This document shows, piece by piece, positions 18,846 through 27,716 of a stretch of DNA of 64,000 nt. Each line of letters opens with the position of its first letter. Positions within the stretch are counted from its first letter, which is position 1. The notes beneath the pieces were generated by a model. It was not told where the DNA came from. It saw nothing but the letters and a program-made list of their open reading frames with translations, and did no database searches. A program made the position numbers and the translations under genes. Source of the DNA: Caballeronia turbans. Lineage in GTDB: Bacteria; Pseudomonadota; Gammaproteobacteria; Burkholderiales; Burkholderiaceae. The stretch spans positions 1-64,000 of the forward strand of contig FCOD02000010.1 of the NCBI GenBank assembly GCA_001544655.2, read 5' to 3'.

Positions 18846-18995
18846 TGCGGACTGACTTCACAGGAAGGTCCTCGGCGTCGTGCAGTTCCGATATTCATAC
18901 CGATTGTGTGAACGGGGACCAGGAGTTAAAAGCGCCGATTTGGGTGGGTGTAGGTCGGCAGTGCGCCAATGCGATCAATCCATGGAGAACACATC

Positions 18996-19559
18996 ATGCT
19001 CAAACGTCTGATACTGACGCTCACAATCCTTTTGATGTTGCCTACTTCCGCCGCTCTTGCAGACGAATATACGGCCACGCTCAACCTGTTCAAAAATGCG
19101 GGAGAAAGCAGCAATCTTCTGCACAGTGCCCATGGCTACGCTGTGTTTCCGAAGATTGGCAAGGCCGGGGTCGGCATAGGCGGTGCCCACGGCAAGGGCC
19201 ACGTCTATGAGAAAGGGAAATATATCGGCGATACATCCATGACTCAACTCACTGTCGGCTTGCAACTAGGCGGCCAAGTGTACAGTGAACTCATCTTGTT
19301 CCAGGACGAACGATCCCTCAAAGAATTCACCAATGGCAACTTTGAATTCGGTGCAGATGCCAATGCGATCGCGATCACTGCGGCAGCTGGCGCACAGGCA
19401 GGCACGGCGGGCACGTCTGCTAATGTAAGCGGCGGCAAGAAAGATGCCAAAACTACAGGCGCCTATCGAAAAGGGATGGCTGTATTCACGGTGGCCAAGG
19501 GTGGGCTGATGTATGAGGCAAGCGTTGGCGGCCAGAAATTCTCGTACAAGCCTCGTTGA
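18996..19559 (+). CDS. SYLF/YSC84-domain exported protein
   Basis: 187 residues from the ATG at 18996, with GGAG 8 bases upstream. It has a Sec signal peptide (LILTLTILLMLPTSAALA) with no lipobox. The SYLF domain reads NLLHSAHGYAVFPKIGKAGV, GIGGAHGKGHVYEKGKYIGD, VGLQLGGQVYSELILFQDER, NFEFGADANAIAITAAAGAQ and ends GMAVFTVAKGGLMYEASVGG. It is a distant relative of the SYLF lipoprotein at 10481-11050, but soluble in the periplasm. It stands alone between two IS110 wrecks. Confidence 0.9.
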   Translation: MLKRLILTLTILLMLPTSAALADEYTATLNLFKNAGESSNLLHSAHGYAVFPKIGKAGVGIGGAHGKGHVYEKGKYIGDTSMTQLTVGLQLGGQVYSELILFQDERSLKEFTNGNFEFGADANAIAITAAAGAQAGTAGTSANVSGGKKDAKTTGAYRKGMAVFTVAKGGLMYEASVGGQKFSYKPR

Positions 19560-19709
19560 TTTTCGCTTGATAAAAGGTATGCGCCGACAAAGCGCGAAAT
19601 TATATGAACGGCGCCGCCAGGCTGGAAGGTGCGCATGCGGTGGATCCTCACGTCAGAGTGCCGACATTGGAAGACCACGAGGTCTTCACTGGTAACCAGA
19701 GGATCCAAA

Positions 19710-19999
19710 GTGAACTATACGACAGTGGCCGTAATTATGGCCGAAACCGTGCACAGGTCGATCAAGCGGTCGGCGTGTCTCGAGCATTTGCGCACCGTGT
19801 CTCTAATCGGGATGGAAGCTCGCGGGAGCCCAGCGCCTGACCAGCGCGCTGTCCAAGATGGGGCACAGAGTCAAATTGATGCCCGCAAAGTTCATTAAGG
19901 CCTTCGACATCGGTAACAAGAACGATCCTGCAGATGCGCGGACGATCTGGATGTGACAGATGCCGAGCAAGCCGTTACCGTCAAAACGAGGGCTAGCGA
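19710..19999 (+). pseudogene. IS110-family transposase fragment, internally deleted
   Basis: A GTG at 19710 begins the IS110-like start VNYTTVAVIMAETV; an internal deletion then joins CLEHLRTVSLIGMEARGS, and after frameshifts comes GHRVKLMPAKFIKAFDIGNK, NDPADARTIWM, a stop, and EQAVTVKTRASE in another frame. RVKLMPAKFIKAF and KNDxADARxIW are diagnostic of IS110. It is a different subfamily from the fragment at 18386, since the two overlap in the same domain with distinct sequences. The C-terminal half is missing. The 100 bases after it lead into the ribosome binding site of the next gene. Confidence 0.85.
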
Positions 20000-20103
20000 G
20001 CGGTCCTTGCCATGCATCGTACGCGCCAACAGATGTGCATGCGGCTTGCCAAACCGCGAAGACTCTGGTCTCTGCTGCAAATGGATCTTAGGGGAGAGCA
20101 TAC

Positions 20104-21417
20104 ATGGGCTGGAATCGATGGTACAGCTTAAAGAGCTACCTAAGATCCTCGCTGTGGGCTGTGCCGCTCATGGCAGTCGCGATCTATGCCGTGGTAAAAC
20201 CTCTGACCGAAATGCTAGGAAGATGGATGATCAGGCAAGCGATCCTGGATCCGAAAACCGGCTTTCTTGGGCTTTCTATGACTGGGGCGCGGTCGTTGCT
20301 CGGTGACATCGTTTCCGCAGACCTGGGGTTTCTGGTGTTCACGTTTGGTTCGTTGCTCGTCGCAATCCAGGTCGCTGGCGGGCAGTACACTCCCCGGATA
20401 ATCGCGACCACACTGCTGCGCGATAACGTGATCCGTACCATCTCCGGACTGTTCGTTTTCACGATGCTGTTCGCCGATAGAACACTGGGCTGGATGGGTG
20501 AAAACGAGGTACACCAACTTCAAGTGTTCATTGCAGCGATATTCGGATTCGCTTCAGTCGTCGCGTTCCTCTTCCTGATTGACTACGCCGCGAAATCTCT
20601 GCGTCCTGTAAGCCTCGTAGCACGCGTTGGGAAGCACGGGATGGCGGTCATAGAAAGCGTTTATCCCGCTCCGACTAGCGGTGCAACTATCCCGCTGGAA
20701 AGTGATAAAGAGCGAGGCGTACCTAATCGCATTGTCCTTCACCGCGGCGAATCTGGCATCGTTCTGGCCGTGAACTTGGAAAGGCTGGTGGCCAAGGCGC
20801 GGCGCACTGACTCAGTTATCGAATTTGTACCGCAAGTCGGTGATTTCGTCGCTGTGGGCGAACCTATGTTTTATTTGTACGGGAATTCTGGCGCAATCGA
20901 TGAGGAAAGGCTGCGCACACTGGTCGCTTTCGGGACGGAACGAACGATGGAGCAGGATCCTATGTTCGCGTTTCGCATCCTGGTCGATATTGCGCTCAAA
21001 GCGCTGTCGGCGGCGATCAACGATCCGACCACGGCCGTGCTTGCTATCGACCAGGTGCACCGACTATTGCGGGTGGTGGGCCAACGGTCGCTGCACATCG
21101 AGGAGATTGTGGATAGGTCAGGGCAGGTTCGGGTTATCCTACGGACGCCCAATTGGGAAGACTTCGTACATCTTAGTTTCCGCGAAATAAGACAATACGG
21201 CGCTGGCAGCATTCAAATCGCGCGTCGTTTGCGTGCTGCGATTGAGAATCTCGTCCAGTGCCTACCGGAACATCGACATGATGCATTACGCGTCGAGTTG
21301 GCACTGCTCGATCGCACGATCGTCTCGATGTTCTCGTTTCCCGAGGATCTGGCGTTGGCCCGTATCCCTGATTCGCAGGGGCTGGGAGGCTCCGCCACGT
21401 CGACAACACATGACTAG
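20104..21417 (+). CDS. DUF2254 predicted membrane protein
   Basis: 437 residues; GGGGAG precedes the ATG. The N-terminal 170 residues hold about four membrane segments (LWAVPLMAVAIYAVVKPL; LGFLVFTFGSLLVAIQVAGG; VIRTISGLFVFTMLFAD; VFIAAIFGFASVVAFLFLID), followed by a soluble domain. Family landmarks are QVAGGQYTPRIIATTLLRD, GDFVAVGEPMF, and MFAFRILVDIALKALSAAIN followed by DPTTA. This is the DUF2254 family; function unknown. The gene ends 18 bases before the carbonic anhydrase, and the two form an operon. Confidence 0.92.
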   Translation: MGWNRWYSLKSYLRSSLWAVPLMAVAIYAVVKPLTEMLGRWMIRQAILDPKTGFLGLSMTGARSLLGDIVSADLGFLVFTFGSLLVAIQVAGGQYTPRIIATTLLRDNVIRTISGLFVFTMLFADRTLGWMGENEVHQLQVFIAAIFGFASVVAFLFLIDYAAKSLRPVSLVARVGKHGMAVIESVYPAPTSGATIPLESDKERGVPNRIVLHRGESGIVLAVNLERLVAKARRTDSVIEFVPQVGDFVAVGEPMFYLYGNSGAIDEERLRTLVAFGTERTMEQDPMFAFRILVDIALKALSAAINDPTTAVLAIDQVHRLLRVVGQRSLHIEEIVDRSGQVRVILRTPNWEDFVHLSFREIRQYGAGSIQIARRLRAAIENLVQCLPEHRHDALRVELALLDRTIVSMFSFPEDLALARIPDSQGLGGSATSTTHD

Positions 21418-21435
21418 CCCTTTCGGAGGAAAAAC

Positions 21436-22113
21436 ATGGACAAACTCATAATGGGCATCGTTGAATTCCGCGAGAAACTGCTGCCGCAATACGCGAAACA
21501 GTTTACCAAACTGGCGCTCGCGCAGACACCTGATGCCCTCTTCATCACGTGCTCGGACAGTCGGGTTGTCCCGGACCTGCTTGCCTCGACCCATCCGGGC
21601 GATCTGTTCACGATGCGCAACGTTGGCAACCTGATTCCGCCGGCGACTGCGGAAGGAGTCTCTACCGGCGACCTTTCCGAGGCGAGCGCGATTGAGTACG
21701 CAGTGCTGGTGTTGAAAGTCTCGAATATTGTTGTGTGCGGGCATTCCGAGTGCGGTGCGATGAAAGCCGTGTATACACGCAACGCCAAGCTGAAAGCGCC
21801 GAACTTAGATAAATGGCTGTATCACGCCAACAACGCAGCGTTTCGCCTCGAACACGAAGGTCCGCTCGATGAAAGGCTGAAACCGCACGATCAACTGTCG
21901 CAACTCAACGTCCTTGTGCAGCTTGAGCATCTGATGACATACCCGATCGTCCACCAGCAAGTCGCCGCGGGCGCACTCGTGTTGAGCGGCTGGTGGTTCG
22001 ATATTGCGAGTGGCGACATGTATGCCTATGAGCGCAGGAGCCGCTCATTCGAAGTCATCGACCGCGCGATGGCTGATCGGATGATAGCGCGCCTTGCTGC
22101 GCGGGCGCGGTGA
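21436..22113 (+). CDS. Beta-class carbonic anhydrase
   Basis: 225 residues; GGAGG lies upstream of the ATG. It interconverts CO2 and bicarbonate in the cytoplasm. The zinc ligands are visible: Cys 39 in FITCSDSRVVPDLL with the Asp 41/Arg 43 dyad, and His 103 and Cys 106 in VVCGHSECGAMKAV. DLFTMRNVGNLIPP is the usual substrate-pocket segment, and the length is typical. It is co-oriented with, and 18 bases after, a DUF2254 membrane protein, which hints at a shared role in inorganic-carbon or pH handling, an inference only. Confidence 0.95.
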   Translation: MDKLIMGIVEFREKLLPQYAKQFTKLALAQTPDALFITCSDSRVVPDLLASTHPGDLFTMRNVGNLIPPATAEGVSTGDLSEASAIEYAVLVLKVSNIVVCGHSECGAMKAVYTRNAKLKAPNLDKWLYHANNAAFRLEHEGPLDERLKPHDQLSQLNVLVQLEHLMTYPIVHQQVAAGALVLSGWWFDIASGDMYAYERRSRSFEVIDRAMADRMIARLAARAR

Positions 22114-22361
22114 AGTGCACGAAGATCTTCACCACAATTCCCATCGCGGGTCGACGGGCTAGCCACGGCGAGAATGGTTGTGCAATCAGGGCTCATTGGA
22201 AGCGCGACTGAAATGTTCTGCGCACGAAGGACCGCTGTCTGGTGCGGAGCCGACACTTGATTCCCGGTGAAGGGGCGGACTTGACGTCCGGAGATGGCCG
22301 AACTGAGCCGGATGGCTCGCCCTCCCTTCGCCGCGCTCCGACCACGAGTCTCCGCCTCGCT

Positions 22362-23005
22362 CTCTACCTCGCCTTCGCGATGCAGGATGCCGGCTGGTAT
22401 CTGCGGCAGGACATTGTGTGGCACAAGCAAGACCCTAGCGCGAGAGGGTGCCCGATCGCTACAGGAAGGCGCATGAATACCTCTTCTTGCTCACGAAGCG
22501 CGAACGCTATCACTACGATGCTGAGGCAATCGCTCAGTCGTTGTCGGAGGCGGGTATTGAGCGCCTCTCGCAGCCGAATATCGAAGATCGAGCAGGCAAT
22601 GACCGATTGCCCGGCAAGACGAGCGGCAGCATGAAAGCCGTTGGCCCGCGCTTCGGCGGCAACAAGTACGGCGACGACGATCGCGAAGAGTCCCGGACGA
22701 AAAGCGGCAACGAGTGGAAAGGCGAAAGCGGCCGAGCGAACAAGCGCTCCGCCTGGACGGTAGCGACGACGCCGTATAAAGGCGCGCACTTCGCAACGTT
22801 CCCTGAAGCACTCGTCGAGCCATGCACCCTGGCAGGATCCCGCGCCAGCGATGTCGTGTTCGATCCGTCCTTCGGCAGCGGCACGACGGACGAGGTTGCA
22901 CAGCGCCTCGGCCGCCGCTTCATCGGATGGGAACTGGATCCGGAATACGAGCAGCTTCAGCGCGATCGCTTGCGGCAGCCTGGCCTGATGCTCGAGCACG
23001 CATGA
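22362..23005 (+). pseudogene. DNA methyltransferase (DNA_methylase N-4/N-6 type), truncated and frameshifted
   Basis: Two frames make up the C-terminal two thirds of a type II-like methyltransferase. The first, ending near 22440, reads AMQDAGWYLRQDIVWHKQDP; the second (22448-23005) continues RYRKAHEYLFLLTKRERYHY, then a long variable loop, KRSAWTVATTPYKGAHFATF, PEALVEPC, and the AdoMet motif VFDPSFGSGTTDEVAQRLGR, RFIGWELDPEY. Motif I is slightly altered (DPSFGSGTT where DPFxGSGTT is usual). The catalytic DPPY motif and everything before it are missing, and a frameshift lies near 22445. No partner endonuclease is present. The upstream 22114-22361 has no gene. Confidence 0.85.
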
Positions 23006-23080
23006 CACGCACCATCATTACCTTCCGCGCGCTCCTTCGACAAACTGAGACGTTCGACGCCACGCACTAGCTGCGGCTAT

Positions 23081-23338
23081 TCAACGAGACAGACGCCTGA
23101 CTTGGCTTTCAATGGAAGGCACGTCGGTCAAATCGTCACCGCTCATGCCTAGCGCCCAACGCAGATCACGAACGAACTCGACGCAGGTGGTTTCCCACTC
23201 GGGCGTGTCAACCGCAAAGTCCCGGGGATTCCTTTTCCCACGGGCCCGACGGATAGCTTCGATGCTCGCCGCCAGAGAACGCGCTTCCGCGCCGAGCGGA
23301 TCGTCGTTACCCAGTCGTTGAAATGGTTCGTTATTCAT
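23081..23338 (-). CDS. Small hypothetical protein
   Basis: 85 residues from the ATG at 23338 (a GTG at 23437 would extend it into the neighbouring frame). It is hydrophilic and helical: ARSLAASIEAIRRARGKRNP, DTPEWETTCVEFVRDLRWAL, GMSGDDLTDVPSIESQVRRL. Composition is natural for coding DNA, but there is no strong ribosome binding site and no family I recognise. It follows another small minus-strand frame and may be part of a small remnant operon. Confidence 0.45.
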   Translation of the reverse strand: MNNEPFQRLGNDDPLGAEARSLAASIEAIRRARGKRNPRDFAVDTPEWETTCVEFVRDLRWALGMSGDDLTDVPSIESQVRRLSR

Positions 23339-23393
23339 TCCCGGGTTTTCGGCAAAGACCTCACAAACTTTACGGGTAGCTTGAAACGAGCTT

Positions 23394-23654
23394 TTACTCC
23401 CAGATAACAGGTGCCCGAATGACTGGAACGAGGGCACCCGGATTCATGCGCGCGAAAATCCGTACGACGCGTAGGAGCACAGCGCCCATCGCATCCTCGT
23501 TCGTGTTGCCCGCGGCGAGCGCTAATTCTGCCAAGGCCGCGTAGGTAATGGTCCCGGACTGCACTCGACCACCAACGCGGACGGCAATCCGCACCCAGTC
23601 GCCGTTTGTTCGCTCGTTGACTAACCAAGCCTCCGTTATGAAATTAGGTTCCAT
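23394..23654 (-). CDS. Small hypothetical protein
   Basis: 86 residues from the ATG at 23654 (an earlier start at 23678 is possible). The sequence has natural composition and a plausible fold of strands then helices: MEPNFITEAWLVNERTNGDW, VRIAVRVGGRVQSGTITYAA, LAELALAAGNTNEDAMGAVL, LRVVRIFARMNPG. No family recognised and the ribosome binding site is weak. It is followed by another small hypothetical frame on the same strand. The 290 bases to its right, up to the SDR gene, hold no supported gene. Confidence 0.45.
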   Translation of the reverse strand: MEPNFITEAWLVNERTNGDWVRIAVRVGGRVQSGTITYAALAELALAAGNTNEDAMGAVLLRVVRIFARMNPGALVPVIRAPVIWE

Positions 23655-23940
23655 CGCGCCCGCTCTTCGTAACGACATTTCGAAAGAGCAAGCGCCGTGT
23701 GCGTCAACCGCAAGAGAGAGGGCCGACTACTCCCACCATCGACGCCGCCATTGCCGATTACGATCTCCGTGACCCTGCGGCGCTTAACGAGACGACTCGG
23801 TCGCGTACAGAAGGACTATCCATGACCATTCAAACTCACAATCGCTCATCCGCACCGCGGTCCGTGTCGAACGGCATGCGATGCCGGCTTCGCCACCCGA
23901 CAGCTGACCTTGCCCTAGCTCGAGAAAGCGCAGGCGTCCG

Positions 23941-24636
23941 CTAAAGCGTCTCCTCATATTGGCAGTTAACGAGCAGTTCCGCCACGCTCGTCGTATTCGG
24001 CAACTCGATGGTATTCACCACCAGAAGCGCCAGGTCTTGCGGCTGCGTCATCGCCATCGGTTCGATATCGGCGATGCCGGCGGCCATGTCAGTATTCACG
24101 AAGCCCGGGCACACCGCGGTCGCGCGCACACCATCATCCCAGCCCGCGCGGCGCACGGCATGAGTGAGCGCCACCATCGCGTGCTTCGACATTTGATAAC
24201 CGACGTTCAGGTTCTTCACGCGTTTGCCGGAGAGCGACGCAAGCTGCACGAAGCGTCCGGCTCCCGCGCGGCGCAAATGCGGCAGCGCCGCCTGCACGAG
24301 CCGGAAAGGCGCGTTCACATTGATCTCGAAGGTCTCATTTAGGTGCGCATCAGTGCCGGTATCGAAGTCGATCATGCGGCAGATGCCCGCGTTGCTCACC
24401 AGCACGTTGATGCCGCCGAAGCGCGCAATCGTCGCATCCACCCAGGCGCGGGCGGCTTCGGGATCGCGCGCCTCGTAGGGATGGAGGAACGCGTCCGGCA
24501 CGCCATCGTAGGCTTGCGTATCGCGCAGGCCGAGCGACAGCCTGTAACCGCGCCTCGCCAGTTCCAGAGCAATCTCACGTCCGATGCCGCGGCTCGCGCC
24601 CGACACCATCGCCACCTTGTCCAGATGTAACTCCAT
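23941..24636 (-). CDS. Short-chain dehydrogenase/reductase
   Basis: 231 residues of classical SDR type. The nucleotide-binding motif is VSGASRGIGREIALELARRG, the structural NAG is in NVLVSNAGICRMID, and the catalytic Tyr/Lys pair is in VGYQMSKHAMVALTHAVR, with Ser in QLASLSGK. The C-terminus (CPGFVNTDMA) fits the family. It would oxidise or reduce an alcohol/carbonyl with NAD(P). It is the last gene of a leftward operon with two FAD oxidoreductases and a polar amino-acid ABC transporter, so it probably acts on a breakdown product of the imported compound. Confidence 0.92.
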   Translation of the reverse strand: MELHLDKVAMVSGASRGIGREIALELARRGYRLSLGLRDTQAYDGVPDAFLHPYEARDPEAARAWVDATIARFGGINVLVSNAGICRMIDFDTGTDAHLNETFEINVNAPFRLVQAALPHLRRAGAGRFVQLASLSGKRVKNLNVGYQMSKHAMVALTHAVRRAGWDDGVRATAVCPGFVNTDMAAGIADIEPMAMTQPQDLALLVVNTIELPNTTSVAELLVNCQYEETL

Positions 24637-24654
24637 GCTGTCGGTTCTCGCGTA

Positions 24655-25995
24655 TCAAAAGCCCGCGTCGATGGTGATCTTCGATCCGTCGCTGAAGCGC
24701 TCGAGACGGAATGCGTGTGGATCGACGAGCGGTGCGTCGCCGTTGACGAGGTCCGCCATCAGCCTGCCCGCGCCCGGCCCGATACCGAAGCCGTGTCCCG
24801 AGAATCCGGTGCCGATGAACATGCCCGGCACGCGCGCCACTCCGGAGATGACGGGAATCGCGTCCGGCGTCACGTCGATATAACCAGCCCACCGCTGTGC
24901 AATGCGCGCACCCGACAACTGCGGAAACGCTTCGGTAAAGGCCTTTAGACCCTTGTCAACGTAAGGCACCACCGGGTCCGGATCGAGCGTGCGAACGTGC
25001 TCGAAAACCGTGGATTCGTTGAGCGCCCAGCGGCGCGGCCGCTTCAGTTCGTCGAAGAAACGCTTGCCGATCTGAATCTGCAGCGCGCCCATCTGGCTCT
25101 TCAATGCTTCGATGTATTTGAAGAAGAGGCGGAACGAATCCGGCGTCAGATCGGCGTGCGTGCGCAAGCCATACGCGACCGTGTAGCCGCCATCCGCACG
25201 CTTGCGAAACGCGAATTCCTCGTTATTGGCGCTGCACGTGGGACCGCCTTCGAGCGGTTCGGTGCGCAGCACGGATGCACGCGTGAGCAACTGCGGCAGA
25301 TCCACGCCGAGATTGCCGCAGAAATAGCGCGTCCATGCGCCGCCCGCCACGACGACCGCATTGCAGCGGATCGTCCCGTGCTCGGTGACGACCGCGCTCG
25401 CGCGGCCGCCGCTCGTCTCAATGCCTCGCACCGCGCAGGGCGTGAGAATGCTGACGCCTTTGCGTCGCAGCGCGTTGGCGATGGCGGGCGCGGCCTTTTG
25501 CGGTTCGGCGCGCGCATCGCCCGGCGTGAAGATGCCGCCCTTGTACGTCTGCGTCGCGCCGGGCAGCAGGCGTGCGACGTCATGCGTGTCCACTTCGCGC
25601 GTGTCGAAGGCATCGTCGCCGGCTATCTCGCGACCGCGCTTCAACCAGTCACGGTGACGTTCGAGCACGGCATCATCGTTCGATACGTACAGGATGCCGC
25701 ACGGGTTGAAGCCCGTGTCGATGCCAAGCGTTCTGTCGAGCGTGCGCCAGATCTTGAGGCTTTCGATGCTGAGCAGAAGTTCGCGGGGATCGCGCCTCGT
25801 CACACGCACCCAGCCCCAGTTGCGGCTCGACTGCTCGCCCGCGATGTGCCCCTTCTCGCAAAGCGCGACGGACAGCCCTTTTTCGTGGAGCGAAAGCGCC
25901 GTTGATACGCCGATGATGCCGCCGCCGATCACAACGACATCGGCGCGTTCGGGCAGCGTGATATCGTCGGCGACGGTGTCGACTTTAGGACCCAT
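24655..25995 (-). CDS. FAD-dependent amine/amino-acid oxidoreductase (DAO family)
   Basis: 446 residues from the ATG at 25995. The FAD-binding Rossmann motif is VVVIGGGIIGVSTALSLHEK; SRNWGWVRVTRRDPRE resembles the active-site loop of sarcosine oxidase/DadA-like DAO proteins; the C-terminus carries RWAGYIDVTPDAIPVISG and the second FAD segment GTGFSGHGFGIGPGAGRLMA. It would oxidatively deaminate an amine or amino acid. It sits 23 bases downstream of the permease gene and 18 bases upstream of the SDR gene, so the imported ligand is its likely substrate. The longer frame to the right overlaps the permease and was rejected as the start. Confidence 0.9.
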   Translation of the reverse strand: MGPKVDTVADDITLPERADVVVIGGGIIGVSTALSLHEKGLSVALCEKGHIAGEQSSRNWGWVRVTRRDPRELLLSIESLKIWRTLDRTLGIDTGFNPCGILYVSNDDAVLERHRDWLKRGREIAGDDAFDTREVDTHDVARLLPGATQTYKGGIFTPGDARAEPQKAAPAIANALRRKGVSILTPCAVRGIETSGGRASAVVTEHGTIRCNAVVVAGGAWTRYFCGNLGVDLPQLLTRASVLRTEPLEGGPTCSANNEEFAFRKRADGGYTVAYGLRTHADLTPDSFRLFFKYIEALKSQMGALQIQIGKRFFDELKRPRRWALNESTVFEHVRTLDPDPVVPYVDKGLKAFTEAFPQLSGARIAQRWAGYIDVTPDAIPVISGVARVPGMFIGTGFSGHGFGIGPGAGRLMADLVNGDAPLVDPHAFRLERFSDGSKITIDAGF

Positions 25996-26018
25996 GGTTT
26001 CTTGTGTCGAAGTGAGAG

Positions 26019-26816
26019 TTACGGACGACGCTCGGCCACGGCCGCCGCCTGCGATTGCAGCGCTTCCTCGGCGCGCACGTTGCGCGCGGCGCGCGATGCC
26101 TTTTGCTGGCGCGTTGCGGGATTGATGAAGCGATTGGTCCAGCGGTCCAGATGATTGATTGCGTGCGTGAGCGGCACGGTGATGAGCAGATACACGGCGC
26201 CTGCCGCGACGAGCGGCGACAGGTTGGCCGTATTGACCGCCGCGTTTTGCCCGATAGTGAACAGATCGCGCTGCGAAGTGAGCAGCCCGAGGAAGTACAC
26301 GAGGCTCGAGTCCTTGACGATGGAGATGAACTGATTGGCAAGCGCGGGCAGAATGCGCCGCACGCCCTGCGGCACGATCACATGACGCATGCCGCTCCAG
26401 TACGTCATGCCGAGCGCCTGGCACGCCGACATCTGTCCGCGTCCGACGCTCTGAATGCCGGAGCGGAAAATCTCCGCGATATACGCCGAGGACACCAGCG
26501 CCAGCGCAACGATCGCAAGCGGATACGGATTCGGCCCGAACAGCGAGAGTCCGACGGGCGCCAGCCCTTGCCCGACCACGAGGATGACCAGCGCGGCGGG
26601 CAGCCCGCGAAAGACATCCACGAAGACGCGCACGGGCCACGTCAGCCAGCGCGTATGTGATACGGCGCAGAGCGCTAGCGCCATGCCTGCCACGATGCCG
26701 AGCGCAGTCGAGATTACCGACAGGATCAGCGTGTTGACGAGACCCGTGCCGATCAGCGTCGGCAGCGACTCGACGAGCAGCGGCCAATCCAGGAAGTTCT
26801 GCAGAAATGCATTCAT
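26019..26816 (-). CDS. Polar amino-acid type ABC transporter permease
   Basis: 265 residues from the ATG at 26816 (GGAGAGAG upstream). It is a HisM/GlnP-type inner-membrane permease with five or so membrane segments: GTGLVNTLILSVISTALGIV, FVDVFRGLPAALVILVVGQG, AIVALALVSSAYIAEIFRSG, and the cytoplasmic EAA loop ACQALGMTYWSGMRHVIVPQ, GVRRILPALANQF. Only one permease gene is present, so the transporter would be a homodimer. It lies between the substrate-binding protein gene upstream and the FAD oxidoreductase downstream. Confidence 0.93.
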   Translation of the reverse strand: MNAFLQNFLDWPLLVESLPTLIGTGLVNTLILSVISTALGIVAGMALALCAVSHTRWLTWPVRVFVDVFRGLPAALVILVVGQGLAPVGLSLFGPNPYPLAIVALALVSSAYIAEIFRSGIQSVGRGQMSACQALGMTYWSGMRHVIVPQGVRRILPALANQFISIVKDSSLVYFLGLLTSQRDLFTIGQNAAVNTANLSPLVAAGAVYLLITVPLTHAINHLDRWTNRFINPATRQQKASRAARNVRAEEALQSQAAAVAERRP

Positions 26817-26870
26817 GAGGACTCTCTCCATGCGCTTAACGCTTCGCGAAGAAGCAACGATGGCGGACGG

Positions 26871-27683
26871 TTACTTCATGGCATACGGCGGCATCGGGTC
26901 AGGCTTCGGATAGCCGGGATTGAACTGCTGATATAGCTTGAGCCATGTGCCGTCCGCCACCAGTTCGCCGATGGCCTTGTTGACCGCCGCTTCGAGCTTC
27001 ACGTTGCCCTTGCGGATAGGGAAACCGGCGGGGAGATTCGAAGCCGAGATATCGAGCTTGTCGGCCAACTTCAGGTCCGGATACTTCCCTTGCAGGCCTT
27101 CAAGCAAGGTTTTGTCGATGAAGTAGCCGGCGATATACTTGTTGCGCAGCGCAAGAAAGCCCGCGTTGATATTCGGAAAGCGGACGATCTGCGCGCCCGG
27201 CAGATAGCTCTGCGAATACGTGTCTTCGATCGTCCCCTGCACCACCCCGATGCGCTTGTCCTTCACCGATGCCACGTCCGCGCCGATCGTGCTGTCCGGC
27301 AGCGTGCCGACGCTCAGAAGACCCGTCAGATAGCCTTCCGAGAAATCGACCATCTTGAGGCGCTCCTTGGTGATCGAGATCGAGCCCGCAGCTAGATCGA
27401 CCTGCTGATTCGCCACGCTCGGTAAGAGACCCGCGAAGTCCTGCGCGCGGAAATCGGCCGTGAGCCCCAGCTTCGCGGCGATGGCGCGCACCAGTTCCAC
27501 GTCGAAGCCCGTCATCTTGCCGTTGTCGATGTACGAGTACGGCTTGTTGTTCGCATCGACACCCGCGACGATCTTGCCCGGCGTCAATGTGCCGACATCA
27601 TCGGCGGCGTGGGCGGCAGTCGTCGCGCCGACCAGGAACGATGCGGCCAGGGCGAAGTGGCGTGCGAGGCGAAGTAATCGCAT
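26871..27683 (-). CDS. ABC transporter substrate-binding protein, family 3 (polar amino acids/opines)
   Basis: 270 residues; GGGAG lies upstream of the ATG. Signal peptide FALAASFLVGATTAAHA is followed by the family 3 domain: GKIVAGVDANNKPYSYIDNG, KMTGFDVELVRAIAAKLGL, FAGLLPSVANQQVDLAAGSI, SITKERLKMVDFSEGY and the C-terminal KAIGELVADGTWLKLYQQF. The ligand cannot be read from sequence; neighbouring FAD amine oxidoreductases suggest an amino acid, N-methylated amine or opine. Periplasmic. Confidence 0.93.
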   Translation of the reverse strand: MRLLRLARHFALAASFLVGATTAAHAADDVGTLTPGKIVAGVDANNKPYSYIDNGKMTGFDVELVRAIAAKLGLTADFRAQDFAGLLPSVANQQVDLAAGSISITKERLKMVDFSEGYLTGLLSVGTLPDSTIGADVASVKDKRIGVVQGTIEDTYSQSYLPGAQIVRFPNINAGFLALRNKYIAGYFIDKTLLEGLQGKYPDLKLADKLDISASNLPAGFPIRKGNVKLEAAVNKAIGELVADGTWLKLYQQFNPGYPKPDPMPPYAMK

Positions 27684-27716
27684 GGTGAGGCTCCCTTGGA
27701 TTGGACAGCGGTTGGT

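Noticed and set aside
23822-23944. 40-codon plus-strand frame starting MTIQTHNRSS
   Set aside because: Too short, no domain, and its end overlaps the SDR gene; the start context is poor.
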